Source: Ferrimonas marina (GTDB lineage: Bacteria; Pseudomonadota; Gammaproteobacteria; Enterobacterales; Shewanellaceae). Taken from it: a DNA stretch of 64,000 nucleotides. A program made the translations under genes and the position numbers. Below, one piece after another: positions 53,906 through 62,460 of the stretch (the first letter of the stretch is position 1; every line of letters starts with the position of its first letter). The notes under the pieces are model-generated. The model was not told the origin of the DNA, did not search any database, and saw only the letters and a list, made by a program, of their open reading frames with translations. Location of the stretch: assembly GCF_900129905.1 (NCBI RefSeq), contig NZ_FQXG01000001.1, positions 728,748-792,747 of the forward strand, written 5' to 3'.

Positions 53906-55252
53906 ATGACAACCACATTGATCTCCAATGCCGAAATCCTCAACGAAGGGATCCGCCAGCAGGGCGACCTGCTGATCAAGAATGGCCGCATCGAGCAGAT
54001 CGGCGGCCAGATCACTGCGCCAGCCGACGCCAAGGTCGTGGATGCCCAGGGCAAGTTGCTGATCCCCGGCATGATTGACGATCAAGTGCACTTCCGTGAG
54101 CCGGGTTTGACCGCCAAGGGGTCAATGGCCACCGAGTCCCGCGCAGCGGTGGCCGGCGGTATCACCTCCTTTATGGAGATGCCCAACGTTAACCCGCAAA
54201 CCACCAACATCGAGGCGCTGGAAGCCAAGTTTGCCCGCGCCGCCGAGGTGTCCGTGGCCAACCACAGCTTCTACCTGGGTGCGACCAACGACAACCTGGA
54301 CGTGATCAAGTCGATGGACCCGAGCGCCGCCTGCGGCATCAAAATCTTCATGGGCGCCTCCACCGGCAACATGCTGGTGGACAACCCGGAGACCCTGGCC
54401 GGGATCTTTGCCAACGCGCCGGTGCCCATCGCCACCCACTGCGAAGACACCCCGATGATCGCCGCCAACGAAGCGGCGGCCCGTGCCAAGTACGGTGAAG
54501 CGGTACCGATGCACCTGCACGGCGAGATCCGCTCCCGCGAGGCCTGCATCAAGTCCACCAAGCTGGCCATCGAGCTGGCCCGCAAGCACGGCGCCCGCCT
54601 GCACGTGCTGCACATCTCCACCGCCGACGAGTTGGCCCTGTTTGAGCCCAGCAAGTCCCTGGCCAGCCTGAAGGACGCCAACATCACCGCCGAGGCCTGT
54701 GTCCACCACCTGTACTACAGCGACGAGGACTACGCTCGCCTGGGTGCCCAGATCAAGTGCAACCCCTCCATCAAGACCGAGCAGGATCGCCTGGCCATCC
54801 TGGACGCGGTGCGCCGCGATGTCATCGACATCATCGCCACCGACCACGCCCCCCACACCTGGGAGGAGAAGCAGGGGACCTACTTCAACGCCCCCTCCGG
54901 TGTGCCGCTGGTTCAGCACGCCCTGCTCTCCCTGTTCGAGCACTACCATGCCGGTGCGCTGTCACTGGAGACCATCGTACAGAAGACCAGCCACGCGGTG
55001 GCGGAGCGCTTTAACCTGAAGGAGCGCGGTTACCTGCGCGAGGGCTACCACGCCGATCTGGCCCTGGTGGATCTCAATGCGCCCTACACCGTCAGCAAGG
55101 ACAACCTGCTGTACAAGTGCCAGTGGTCTCCCTGGGAGGGGCAAACCCTGCGCTCGACCATCGCCGGTACCTGGGTCGGTGGCCACCACGTGTTCGACGG
55201 CCAGAACGCCAGCCAGCAGCCCGTTGGCCAGCGCCTCAGCTTCAACCGCTAA
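53906..55252 (+). CDS. Dihydroorotase
   Basis: 448 residues of the large class of dihydroorotases rather than the 345-residue PyrC of enterics. IDDQVHFREPG replaces the usual HxH by Gln60-Val-His62, as known from Bacteroidetes-type dihydroorotases. KIFMGASTG, HCEDTPMI, LHVLHISTADE and IATDHAPH provide the remaining active-site residues. It closes N-carbamoyl-aspartate to dihydroorotate in pyrimidine synthesis. The ATG was chosen over a longer frame that has no matching residues. Diverges from the M23 gene; ends at a strong terminator. Confidence 0.9.
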   Translation: MTTTLISNAEILNEGIRQQGDLLIKNGRIEQIGGQITAPADAKVVDAQGKLLIPGMIDDQVHFREPGLTAKGSMATESRAAVAGGITSFMEMPNVNPQTTNIEALEAKFARAAEVSVANHSFYLGATNDNLDVIKSMDPSAACGIKIFMGASTGNMLVDNPETLAGIFANAPVPIATHCEDTPMIAANEAAARAKYGEAVPMHLHGEIRSREACIKSTKLAIELARKHGARLHVLHISTADELALFEPSKSLASLKDANITAEACVHHLYYSDEDYARLGAQIKCNPSIKTEQDRLAILDAVRRDVIDIIATDHAPHTWEEKQGTYFNAPSGVPLVQHALLSLFEHYHAGALSLETIVQKTSHAVAERFNLKERGYLREGYHADLALVDLNAPYTVSKDNLLYKCQWSPWEGQTLRSTIAGTWVGGHHVFDGQNASQQPVGQRLSFNR

Positions 55253-55267
55253 GCCAAAGCCAGACAC

Positions 55268-55295
55268 AAAAAAACCGCCGAAAGGCGGTTTTTTT
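55268..55295. terminator. Bidirectional terminator
   Basis: Perfect 12-bp stem AAAAAAACCGCC and complement with a GAAA tetraloop between dihydroorotase and motY. Confidence 0.95.
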
Positions 55296-55311
55296 ATTGC
55301 TTGCGACAAGC

Positions 55312-56172
55312 TCAGATAACGCTGTCCAGGCGGATGGTAACCCGGCGGTTGAGTGCCCGCTCACGCTCGCTGTTGTTACGGGCGATGTGACGCTTCTCAC
55401 CGTGGCCCTGGGTAACGATCCGCTCGGCGGAGACACCGGCAGCCACCAGGCGATCCTTCAGGTCTTCGGCTTGCTGGCGAGTCAGCGCCATGTTGGTCAG
55501 CTCAGAGCGGTAGCTGTCGGTGTAGGCATCCAGCAGCACCAGATCCGCCCGCTCATCCAGCGACAGGAAGGTGACAATGCGCTCCAGCTGACGCAGCGAG
55601 TCCCGGGTCAGCTGACCCTCTTTATCGTGGTGCAGCACGGTAAAGGCGATGTCCTCAAAGCCATAGGGCAGCAACCCATCCAGGCAATCGACAAAGGCGT
55701 CGTATTCACGGCCAAAATTGGCGGCAGAGAGGCCAACGGACACCGGTGATTGATGGTGCCAGTCGTTGTAGAAAAAGGTGGGCTGCCAGCCCTGCTCCAG
55801 CTCTGCCAGCACGTTCCAGGCCCCCTGCTTCTCCAGCTCGCCATCGAAGTGGCTGAAGTAGTTCAGCTCGGCAATGGGTTTGGCCGGGATGCCGGGGCGC
55901 CAGGCCGGTGCCACCGAGGCCAGCCGGACGTCGGTGAGGGCCTCGGGCTTGCGCCGCATCTCCAGGGTGAAATGCAGGTTCAGCTCCTTATTGGCACGGC
56001 TGACAAACACCGCCTTGCCATACCTTGGGATCTCGTGGCTCAGCACACACTGCAGTGGCGTGGATTGCTCCAGCTGCCACTGGGAGCCCTCAATCGGGGC
56101 CAGGTATTGTCGTGCACTGGGCTCTGAGGCGCTGGCCACCATCGGCAGCAGCAGGGCCATCCATCGGATCAT
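55312..56172 (-). CDS. motY: Sodium-type flagellar motor protein MotY
   Basis: 286 residues with a short signal peptide (ASAS). The N-terminal domain (about 25-150, with two Cys, LQCVLSHEIP and FVDCLD) matches MotY's stator-binding part. The C-terminal OmpA-like domain has DAYTDSYRSELTNMALTRQQA and ALNRRVTIRL for peptidoglycan. In Vibrio MotY forms the T-ring with MotX that anchors the PomAB stator of the sodium-driven polar flagellum. No other flagellar genes are nearby, as is usual for motY. Confidence 0.9.
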   Translation of the reverse strand: MIRWMALLLPMVASASEPSARQYLAPIEGSQWQLEQSTPLQCVLSHEIPRYGKAVFVSRANKELNLHFTLEMRRKPEALTDVRLASVAPAWRPGIPAKPIAELNYFSHFDGELEKQGAWNVLAELEQGWQPTFFYNDWHHQSPVSVGLSAANFGREYDAFVDCLDGLLPYGFEDIAFTVLHHDKEGQLTRDSLRQLERIVTFLSLDERADLVLLDAYTDSYRSELTNMALTRQQAEDLKDRLVAAGVSAERIVTQGHGEKRHIARNNSERERALNRRVTIRLDSVI

Positions 56173-56303
56173 TCTCTAACCTCTCTCTCGCTGTCATTGG
56201 GGGTATCGGCACCCAAAGCCAGAGCTTTAGCCCGGATCCGCCCCTTTTCATCCGGGCCCCGGCTCTGAGATAATGCACGCCCTTTTTCAGCCCGATGAGT
56301 TTC

Positions 56304-56966
56304 ATGAGCCAAGCCAACCCCAACCTGCTGTCCCAACGCTTTCGCGGTTACTACCCGGTAGTCATCGACGTCGAGACCGCGGGTTTCAACGCCCGAACCG
56401 ACGCCCTGCTGGAGATCGCTGCCGTCACCCTGAAGATGGACGAGGAGGGCTGGCTCAAGCCGGATCAGACCTATCACTTTCATGTGCAGCCCTTTGAGGG
56501 GGCCAACCTGGAGCCGGCGGCGCTGGAGTTCAACGGCATCACCGATCCCTTCAGTGCCCTGCGCGGTGCCGTGACCGAGCAGGAGGCGTTGTCGGAGATC
56601 TTCAAGGCGGTACGCAAGGGCCAGAAGGCCGCGGACTGCAACCGCTCCATCATCGTTGCCCACAACGCCGCCTTTGATCAGGGCTTTGTCAACGCCGCCG
56701 CCGAGCGGGCCAAGCTCAAGCGGGTGCCCTTCCACCCCTTTGCCAGCTTCGATACCGCCGCCCTGTCCGGCCTGGCCCTGGGTCAGACAGTCCTGGCCAA
56801 GGCCTGTCGCGCCGCCGGGATCCCCTTTGACAACAAGGAAGCCCACTCCGCGCTGTACGACACCGAGCGCACCGCCGAGCTGTTCTGCCATATCGTCAAT
56901 CGCTGGAAATCCCTGGGTGGCTGGCCGCCCATTGCACCGCAACCGGCGGATGCCGATGCGCCCTAA
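56304..56966 (+). CDS. rnt: Ribonuclease T
   Basis: 220 residues, DEDDh exonuclease. [19 protein letters not shown] (Asp and Glu), HNAAFDQGF and [14 protein letters not shown] give the four acidic residues and the catalytic His; [17 protein letters not shown] is near-identical to the E. coli enzyme. It trims tRNA and other 3' ends. The start with MSQANPNLL matches the family; an ATG three codons earlier is possible. A heptamer repeat starts right at the stop codon. motY diverges upstream. Confidence 0.95.
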   Translation: MSQANPNLLSQRFRGYYPVVIDVETAGFNARTDALLEIAAVTLKMDEEGWLKPDQTYHFHVQPFEGANLEPAALEFNGITDPFSALRGAVTEQEALSEIFKAVRKGQKAADCNRSIIVAHNAAFDQGFVNAAAERAKLKRVPFHPFASFDTAALSGLALGQTVLAKACRAAGIPFDNKEAHSALYDTERTAELFCHIVNRWKSLGGWPPIAPQPADADAP

Positions 56967-57055
56967 CTAGGTGCTGGGTGCTAGGTGCTAGGTGCTAGGT
57001 GCTAGGTGCTAGGTGCTAGGTGCTAGGTGCTAGGTGCTAGGTGCTAGGTGCTAGG
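56967..57055. repeat. Heptanucleotide tandem repeat, about 12.7 copies
   Basis: CTAGGTG repeated head to tail directly after the rnt stop codon, all units perfect except the second (CTGGGTG). The array is non-coding and lies between rnt and its terminator. It is likely variable in length between strains by slippage. Confidence 0.95.
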
Positions 57056-57087
57056 CAGCAACAACAGCCAAGCCATTTTTAGCCAAT

Positions 57088-57115
57088 AAAAAAGCCGCCC
57101 AAGGGCGGCTTTTTT
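57088..57115. terminator. Bidirectional terminator
   Basis: Stem AAAAAAGCCGCCC/GGGCGGCTTTTTT with a two-base loop, shared by rnt and the first peroxiredoxin. The second peroxiredoxin has a nearly identical terminator. Confidence 0.95.
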
Positions 57116-57131
57116 GTGTCTGTGGCGAGGC

Positions 57132-57737
57132 TTACAGGCTCTCAGCGTTCTCAGACAGGAAGCGGGCGACGCCGTCCGGGGAGGCGGCCATACCGGCTTT
57201 GCCCTTCTCCCACTGGGCCGGGCACACTTCGCCGTGCTCTTCGTGGAACTGCAGCGCGTCGATCATGCGCAGCATCTCGTCAACGTTACGGCCCAGCGGC
57301 AGGTCGTTCACCACCTGGTGACGTACCTGGCCTTCCTTGTCGATCAGGAAGGAGCCTCGGAAGGCTACGCCGGCTTCCGGGTGCTCAACGTCGTAGGCTT
57401 GGCAGATCTCGTGCTTCACGTCGGCCACCAGGGTGTAGCGAACCGGACCGATACCGCCCTGCTCTACCGGGGTGTTACGCCAAGCGTTGTGGCTGAACTG
57501 GGAATCGATGGAAACACCGATAACCTCAACACCACGCTCACGGAACTCCTCGATGCGGTGATCGAAGGCGATCAGCTCAGAGGGGCACACGAAGGTGAAG
57601 TCCAGCGGGTAGAAGAACACCACAGCCGGCTTGCCTTTGATGGCGGAGGCCAGGTTGAAGTTTTCAACGATCTCACCGTTGCCCAGTACGGCAGCAGCGG
57701 TAAAGTCCGGGGCTTGGCGGCCTACGAGTACGCTCAT
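57132..57737 (-). CDS. Typical 2-Cys peroxiredoxin (copy 1)
   Basis: 201 residues of the Prx1/AhpC group. The peroxidatic Cys51 lies in DFTFVCPSE, and the resolving Cys near residue 170 in GEVCPAQW. It reduces hydrogen peroxide and organic peroxides, probably with thioredoxin or AhpF-like donors. The GGIG (rather than GGLG) loop and the absence of a C-terminal YF suggest a robust type that resists overoxidation. It differs from copy 2 at four residues. GGAG precedes the chosen ATG by six bases; the frame could add four residues. Confidence 0.95.
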   Translation of the reverse strand: MSVLVGRQAPDFTAAAVLGNGEIVENFNLASAIKGKPAVVFFYPLDFTFVCPSELIAFDHRIEEFRERGVEVIGVSIDSQFSHNAWRNTPVEQGGIGPVRYTLVADVKHEICQAYDVEHPEAGVAFRGSFLIDKEGQVRHQVVNDLPLGRNVDEMLRMIDALQFHEEHGEVCPAQWEKGKAGMAASPDGVARFLSENAESL

Positions 57738-57772
57738 GCTAATCTCCAAGTGTTTGAATTGTCATCCAGTAA

Positions 57773-57790
57773 GTTAACGATGCCGTTAAC
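57773..57790 (-). repeat. Inverted repeat in the prx copy 1 leader
   Basis: GTTAAC, six bases, GTTAAC. It lies just after the predicted transcription start, at the place where copy 2 has an unlike 8-bp inverted repeat; a possible operator or leader hairpin. Confidence 0.5.
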
Positions 57791-57800
57791 TGCTGGGCCC

Positions 57801-57828
57801 ATTATAGGGCCTGCCTAAAAGCTGACAA
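57801..57828 (-). promoter_or_regulatory. Promoter of prx copy 1
   Basis: On the minus strand TTGTCA, 16 bases, TATAAT. A strong sigma-70 promoter, as expected for an abundant antioxidant enzyme. Confidence 0.75.
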
Positions 57829-57946
57829 GGCTCACACCCTACGGCATTTTCGATTGCTGGATCAGAAAAAAGCCGGCTTGCCCAACCTACCAATTGTGTT
57901 AGGGCGAGGCGGAACGGCCATGGCATTTCGAGATATTCAAGGCATC

Positions 57947-57973
57947 AAAAAAGCCGCCCGAAGGCGGCTTTTT
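57947..57973. terminator. Terminator after prx copy 2
   Basis: Stem AAGCCGCC/GGCGGCTT with a CGAA loop, a run of A before it and T after it; it works leftward for copy 2 and insulates the copy 1 promoter. Confidence 0.9.
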
Positions 57974-57994
57974 CTGTCTTGGTAACGACGAGGC

Positions 57995-58600
57995 TTACAG
58001 GCCTTCGGCGTTCTCGGACAGGAAGCGGGCAACGCCGTCCGGGGAGGCGTCCATACCGGCTTTGCCTTTCTCCCACTGAGCCGGGCACACTTCGCCGTGC
58101 TCTTCGTGGAACTGCAGCGCGTCGATCATGCGCAGCATCTCGTCAACGTTGCGACCCAGCGGCAGGTCGTTGATTACCTGGTGACGTACCTGGCCTTCCT
58201 TGTCGATCAGGAAGGAGCCACGGAAGGCTACGCCGGCTTCCGGGTGCTCAACGTCGTAGGCTTGGCAGATTTCGTGCTTCACGTCGGCTACCAGGGTGTA
58301 GCGAACCGGACCGATGCCGCCCTGCTCTACCGGGGTATTACGCCAGGCGTTGTGGCTGAACTGGGAATCGATGGAAACACCGATAACCTCAACACCACGC
58401 TCGCGGAACTCCTCGATGCGGTGATCAAAGGCGATCAGCTCAGAGGGGCACACGAAGGTGAAGTCCAGCGGGTAGAAGAACACCACGGCAGGCTTGCCTT
58501 TGATGGCAGACGCCAGGTTGAAGTTATCAACGATCTCACCGTTGCCCAGTACGGCAGCAGCGGTGAAGTCCGGGGCTTGACGGCCTACGAGTACGCTCAT
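57995..58600 (-). CDS. Typical 2-Cys peroxiredoxin (copy 2)
   Basis: 201 residues, nearly identical to copy 1 (changes: Asp for Glu25, Ile for Val in RHQVINDLP, Asp for Ala in AGMDASP, Gly for Ser in the last triplet). All catalytic residues are kept. The DNA differs mainly at third positions and in the leader, so the pair looks like an older tandem duplication kept alike by gene conversion or selection. It has its own promoter and terminator. Confidence 0.95.
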   Translation of the reverse strand: MSVLVGRQAPDFTAAAVLGNGEIVDNFNLASAIKGKPAVVFFYPLDFTFVCPSELIAFDHRIEEFRERGVEVIGVSIDSQFSHNAWRNTPVEQGGIGPVRYTLVADVKHEICQAYDVEHPEAGVAFRGSFLIDKEGQVRHQVINDLPLGRNVDEMLRMIDALQFHEEHGEVCPAQWEKGKAGMDASPDGVARFLSENAEGL

Positions 58601-58631
58601 GGGATTCTCCAATGATTATATTTTTTCGATA

Positions 58632-58649
58632 GTTAGCAACCTTGCTAAC
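58632..58649 (-). repeat. Inverted repeat in the prx copy 2 leader
   Basis: GTTAGCAA, two bases, TTGCTAAC: a perfect 8-bp inverted repeat just downstream of the predicted start site. Copy 1 has a different palindrome at the same place. Confidence 0.55.
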
Positions 58650-58659
58650 CGATGGGGCC

Positions 58660-58687
58660 ATTATAGGGAGGGAGCCTGACGGCACAA
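58660..58687 (-). promoter_or_regulatory. Promoter of prx copy 2
   Basis: On the minus strand TTGTGC, 16 bases, TATAAT, with the same GGGCCATTATAGGG-like surroundings as copy 1. Confidence 0.7.
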
Positions 58688-58892
58688 GCGCTAAGCCAAG
58701 CGACTTTTTCGATTGTGCCGGCAGGAAAAATGAATCTTGCCGAATCTGGTTTCTTTGACAGATATCTCTGTTTAAAGGTTATTTATGACCGTAATTCACC
58801 TTTCTCTGGACTCATCGAGCAGTTTGCTTACTATGAACCGGCCATAGAGCAATCTTCCGATAGAACAAGAAAAGCGAGAACCATCTTTTATT

Positions 58893-60248
58893 ATGAATGC
58901 CGTCATTATCGCCGTTGTGCTGATGCTGGCCCTGAGCGTCGCCAGGGTTAACGTGGTGATTGCCCTGATCACCAGTGCCCTGATCGCCGGTCTGACCGCC
59001 GGCATGGGGATCAACGACACCATCTCCGCCTTCAACGCTGGCCTGGGGGGCGGTGCTGAGGTGGCATTGGCCTACGCCCTGCTCGGCGCCTTTGCCGTAG
59101 CCCTGGCCCACACCGGCATCACCGATCTGCTGTCCCGCGCCATCATCCAGCGCCTGGGTAAGACACCGGATGCCTCCGCGGTGCGCACCGTGCGCACACT
59201 GCTGCTGATGGCGATCCTGGCGATGGCCGTGATGTCTCAGAACCTGGTACCGGTACACATCGCCTTTATCCCGATCCTGATCCCGCCGCTGCTGCACGTG
59301 ATGGAGTCGCTGCGCCTGGACCGCCGCATGGTGGCCTGTATCATCACCTTCGGCCTGGTAACCACCTACATGGCGGTGCCGCTGGGCTTTGGCCTGATCT
59401 TCCAGGACGGCCTGCTGCTGCAGAACCTGCTCAACAATGGCCTGCAGGCGCTGGTGGACGACAACAGCATCGCCGCGCTGAGCGTTAATGACGTGGCCGC
59501 TGCCATGGTGATCCCCGCCCTGGGCATGCTGGCCGGCCTGCTGGTGGCGATCTTCATCAGCTACCGCAAGCCCCGGGACTACGACGTGGCCCAGACCCTG
59601 GCCACCGAGCCGGAGCACACCGAGCTGAACCCGCGCCGTATCCAGGTGGCTCTGCTCTCCATCGTGCTGGCTCTGGCGGTTCAGCTGTGGACCGGCTCCA
59701 TGATCTTCGGTGCCCTGGTGGGCTTCGTGGTGCTCTCCGTGGCGGGCATCGACAAGGCGGAGATCAGCGCCCAGGACGCCTTTACCCGTGGCGTACACAT
59801 GATGGCCAACATCGGCTTTATCATGATCGCCGCCAAGGGCTTTGCCGAGGTGGTGAAAGCCACCGGTGAAGTACCCATGCTGGTGGAGTCGGTACAAGGG
59901 ATCATTGGCGACAACAAGGCGCTGGGTGCCCTGCTGATGCTGGCCGTTGGCCTGATCATCACCATGGGGATCGGTTCCTCCTTCTCCACCATCCCGATCA
60001 TCGCCACCATCTACGTGCCGCTGGGCCTGGCTTTTGGCTTCTCCGTACCGGCCATCATTGCCCTGGTCGGCACCGCCGCTGCCCTGGGTGACGCCGGTTC
60101 TCCGGCCTCGGATTCCACCCTGGGCCCGACCTCCGGTCTTAACGCCGATGGCCAGCACGATCACATCCGCGACACCGTGATCCCCACCTTTATCCACTTC
60201 AACCTGCCGCTGCTGGCGTCCGGATGGGTGGCGGCCATGGTGCTGTAA
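58893..60248 (+). CDS. Na+/H+ antiporter family protein
   Basis: 451 residues with about twelve membrane segments. It fits the putative Na+/H+ antiporter family related to NhaC/ion transporter superfamily: the N-terminal half ends with [21 protein letters not shown] and the C-terminal half has [23 protein letters not shown], a conserved polar membrane loop. It may export Na+ or exchange another ion or amino acid; the substrate is not certain. The ribosome site is weak. Ends at its own terminator. Confidence 0.88.
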   Translation: MNAVIIAVVLMLALSVARVNVVIALITSALIAGLTAGMGINDTISAFNAGLGGGAEVALAYALLGAFAVALAHTGITDLLSRAIIQRLGKTPDASAVRTVRTLLLMAILAMAVMSQNLVPVHIAFIPILIPPLLHVMESLRLDRRMVACIITFGLVTTYMAVPLGFGLIFQDGLLLQNLLNNGLQALVDDNSIAALSVNDVAAAMVIPALGMLAGLLVAIFISYRKPRDYDVAQTLATEPEHTELNPRRIQVALLSIVLALAVQLWTGSMIFGALVGFVVLSVAGIDKAEISAQDAFTRGVHMMANIGFIMIAAKGFAEVVKATGEVPMLVESVQGIIGDNKALGALLMLAVGLIITMGIGSSFSTIPIIATIYVPLGLAFGFSVPAIIALVGTAAALGDAGSPASDSTLGPTSGLNADGQHDHIRDTVIPTFIHFNLPLLASGWVAAMVL

Positions 60249-60282
60249 GCCTTAAGCAATTCAGCCCTGAGCAAGAAAGTCC

Positions 60283-60311
60283 AAAGCCCCGGCCATCCGC
60301 CGGGGCTTTTT
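60283..60311 (+). terminator. Rho-independent terminator
   Basis: Stem AAAGCCCCGGC/GCCGGGGCTTT with a five-base loop and a T-run after the antiporter gene. Confidence 0.92.
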
Positions 60312-60359
60312 GTTATGATGGCGCTTTGCAACAGCTTGAATCCCCTATCCTCCTCCGCC

Positions 60360-62090
60360 ATGGCCTACACACTACGTCCCTATCAGCAGGAAGCGGTTGA
60401 TGCCGTGCTCAGCCACTTTCGCCGTGATCGCAGCCCCGCCGTGGTGGTACTGCCCACCGGTGCCGGCAAAAGCCTGGTGATCGCCGAGCTGGCCCGACTG
60501 GCCAAAGGGCGGGTACTGGTACTGACCCACGTGCAGGAGCTGGTGGCGCAAAACCAGGAGAAGTTCGCCGCCTTTGGCGAGCACAGCGCCATCTACTCCG
60601 CCGGCCTGGGTCAGAAGGACACCGACGCCAAGGTGGTGTTTGCCTCGGTCCAGTCCCTGGCCCGCATTGCTAAGCAGCTGACCGAGCCCTACTCCATTGT
60701 CATTGTCGACGAGTGCCACCGCATCAGCCTGGACACAGACAGCCAATACCAGGCGCTGCTTCAGCAGTTGCAGCGGGTCAACCCCAAGTTGTGCCTGCTG
60801 GGGCTCACCGCCACCCCCTATCGACTGGATGGTGGCTGGATCTACCAGCGCCACGTCAATGGCACCCTGCGCAGCCAGGAAGACAAGCCCTTCGCCCAGT
60901 GCGTCTACGAGCTGCCCATCAGTCGCTTGATCAAGGACGGCTACCTGACCCCTCCAAACCTGGTGGACGGCGCCGTGGCCAGCTGGCTGCTGCCGGATGA
61001 CAGCGGCGAGCTGCCGCAGGTCGACCCGGAGTTTCGCGGCCGCGCCACCACCTTAATCTGTCAGCAGATTGTTGAGCAGGCCCAGTCTCGCCAGGGGGTC
61101 ATCGTCTTTGCCGCCACCGTGCTGCATGGCAAGGAGATCCTGGCCCGCCTGCCCAAGGGTGAGGCGGCGCTGTTGACCGCCGAGACCCCCAAGCCCGAGC
61201 GGGCGGAACTGATCGCCCGCTTTAAGGCCCGGGAGCTGAAGTTCTTGGTCAACGTGGCGGTGCTCACCACCGGCTTTGACGCCCCCCATGTGGATCTGAT
61301 TGCGCTGATGCGACGCACCGACTCAGTGGCGCTGTTCCAGCAGATGGTGGGTCGGGGCCTACGCCTAAGCCCCGGCAAAAGCGATTGCCTGGTGCTGGAT
61401 TACGCCGGTAACGGCTACTCGCTGTTCTCACCCGAGGTGGGCGAACCACGCCCTCACCCGGATACTGAGCCGGTCTCCGTGCCCTGCCCCAAGTGTGGCC
61501 ACGACAACGCCTTCTGGGGCCGTAGCGACGACCATGGCCTGGTGCTGGAGCACTTCGGCCGCCGCTGCCAGGGCTGGGACGAGGAAAGCAGCGCCCAGTG
61601 CGACTACCGCTTCCGCTTTAAGGAGTGTCCTGATTGCCTGACTGAGAACGACATCGCCGCTCGGCAGTGCCAGGGCTGCGGCAAGCAACTGGTGGATCCG
61701 GACGCACGCCTCAAGGAGGTGCTGCGACTGAAGGACTACAAGGTACTGCGCTGCAGCGGCATCCAATTGGAGGCAGACAGCGACAAACAGGGCAAGCCCA
61801 GGCTCAAGGTGCGCTGGTTTGACGAAGATGGCGATGAGCTCAATCGGGCTTTTTACTTTGACTCACCCCAGCAAAAAGGGCATTTTTACCATCAATTCGC
61901 GCGCAACCACCTGAAGAATCCAGGTCAGCCGCTGCGACTGCAGGACAGAGACCAGGTGCTGGCGCACCAACATCTGTTCCGCCACCCCGATTTTGTGATT
62001 GCCCGCCTGGAGAAAAAACGGTTCTGGCGGGTGATCGAATGCGTATTTGATTACAAAGGACGCTTCCGTACCGCAGACAGCGCTTATTGA
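60360..62090 (+). CDS. radD: ATP-dependent helicase RadD (YejH)
   Basis: 576 residues, superfamily 2. LPTGAGKS (motif I), VDECHR (II), LTATPYR (III), TTGFDAPHVD (V) and QMVGRGLRLSPGK (VI) are in order in the first 360 residues. The C-terminal part has Cys pairs CPKC, CPDC and CQGC, which suit the zinc finger seen in RadD. RadD helps repair double-strand breaks and stimulates RecA-driven strand exchange. The start MAYTLRPYQQEAV matches the family; a frame 15 codons longer is rejected. Confidence 0.95.
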   Translation: MAYTLRPYQQEAVDAVLSHFRRDRSPAVVVLPTGAGKSLVIAELARLAKGRVLVLTHVQELVAQNQEKFAAFGEHSAIYSAGLGQKDTDAKVVFASVQSLARIAKQLTEPYSIVIVDECHRISLDTDSQYQALLQQLQRVNPKLCLLGLTATPYRLDGGWIYQRHVNGTLRSQEDKPFAQCVYELPISRLIKDGYLTPPNLVDGAVASWLLPDDSGELPQVDPEFRGRATTLICQQIVEQAQSRQGVIVFAATVLHGKEILARLPKGEAALLTAETPKPERAELIARFKARELKFLVNVAVLTTGFDAPHVDLIALMRRTDSVALFQQMVGRGLRLSPGKSDCLVLDYAGNGYSLFSPEVGEPRPHPDTEPVSVPCPKCGHDNAFWGRSDDHGLVLEHFGRRCQGWDEESSAQCDYRFRFKECPDCLTENDIAARQCQGCGKQLVDPDARLKEVLRLKDYKVLRCSGIQLEADSDKQGKPRLKVRWFDEDGDELNRAFYFDSPQQKGHFYHQFARNHLKNPGQPLRLQDRDQVLAHQHLFRHPDFVIARLEKKRFWRVIECVFDYKGRFRTADSAY

Positions 62091-62140
62091 GCCGCCAACT
62101 GTGGTATAACGTCCTCCAGACTTAGACCTTGGAGAAGCCC

Positions 62141-62404
62141 ATGTTTGTTGTTATTTTCGGCCGTCCCGCCTGTCCCTTCTGTGTTCGCGCCAAGCAGATC
62201 GCCGAGAGCCTGCAGGAGTCCCGTGACGACTTCAAATTCCGTTACGTCGACATGCACGCCGAGGGTGTGACCAAAGAGGAACTGGAAAAGACCGTGGGCA
62301 AGCCGGTTGCTACCGTTCCCCAGATCTTTGTTGATCAGAAGCACGTTGGCGGCTGCGACGACTTCGAAGCCTACGCTAAGGAGCACCTGGGCCTGTACGC
62401 CTAA
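62141..62404 (+). CDS. grxA: Glutaredoxin 1
   Basis: 87 residues, same size as E. coli Grx1. The CPFC redox site (usually CPYC) follows VVIFGRPA, and TVPQIFVDQKHVGGCDDFEAY supplies the cis-Pro and the glutathione-binding GG. It reduces ribonucleotide reductase and disulfides with glutathione. GGAG lies before the ATG, and TATAAC stands about 31 bases upstream as a possible -10. An extra Cys follows GG. Confidence 0.96.
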   Translation: MFVVIFGRPACPFCVRAKQIAESLQESRDDFKFRYVDMHAEGVTKEELEKTVGKPVATVPQIFVDQKHVGGCDDFEAYAKEHLGLYA

Positions 62405-62415
62405 GGACCCCAGAC

Positions 62416-62449
62416 ACAAAAAAGGCCGGCATCATGCCGGCCTTTTTTA
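62416..62449. terminator. Bidirectional terminator
   Basis: Stem AAAAAAGGCCGGCAT and complement with T-runs on both sides, between grxA and the converging porin gene. Confidence 0.94.
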
Positions 62450-62460
62450 TTGCGTTTGCC

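Noticed and set aside
55297..55308. A further GCTTGCGACAAG match to the AraC-linked element
   Set aside because: It lies between a terminator and the motY stop codon, away from any promoter, and is probably chance.
58812..60197. A 461-codon leftward frame opposite the antiporter gene, very rich in His, Gln and Gly
   Set aside because: It is a mirror of membrane-segment codons on the other strand; the antiporter frame has clear family motifs.
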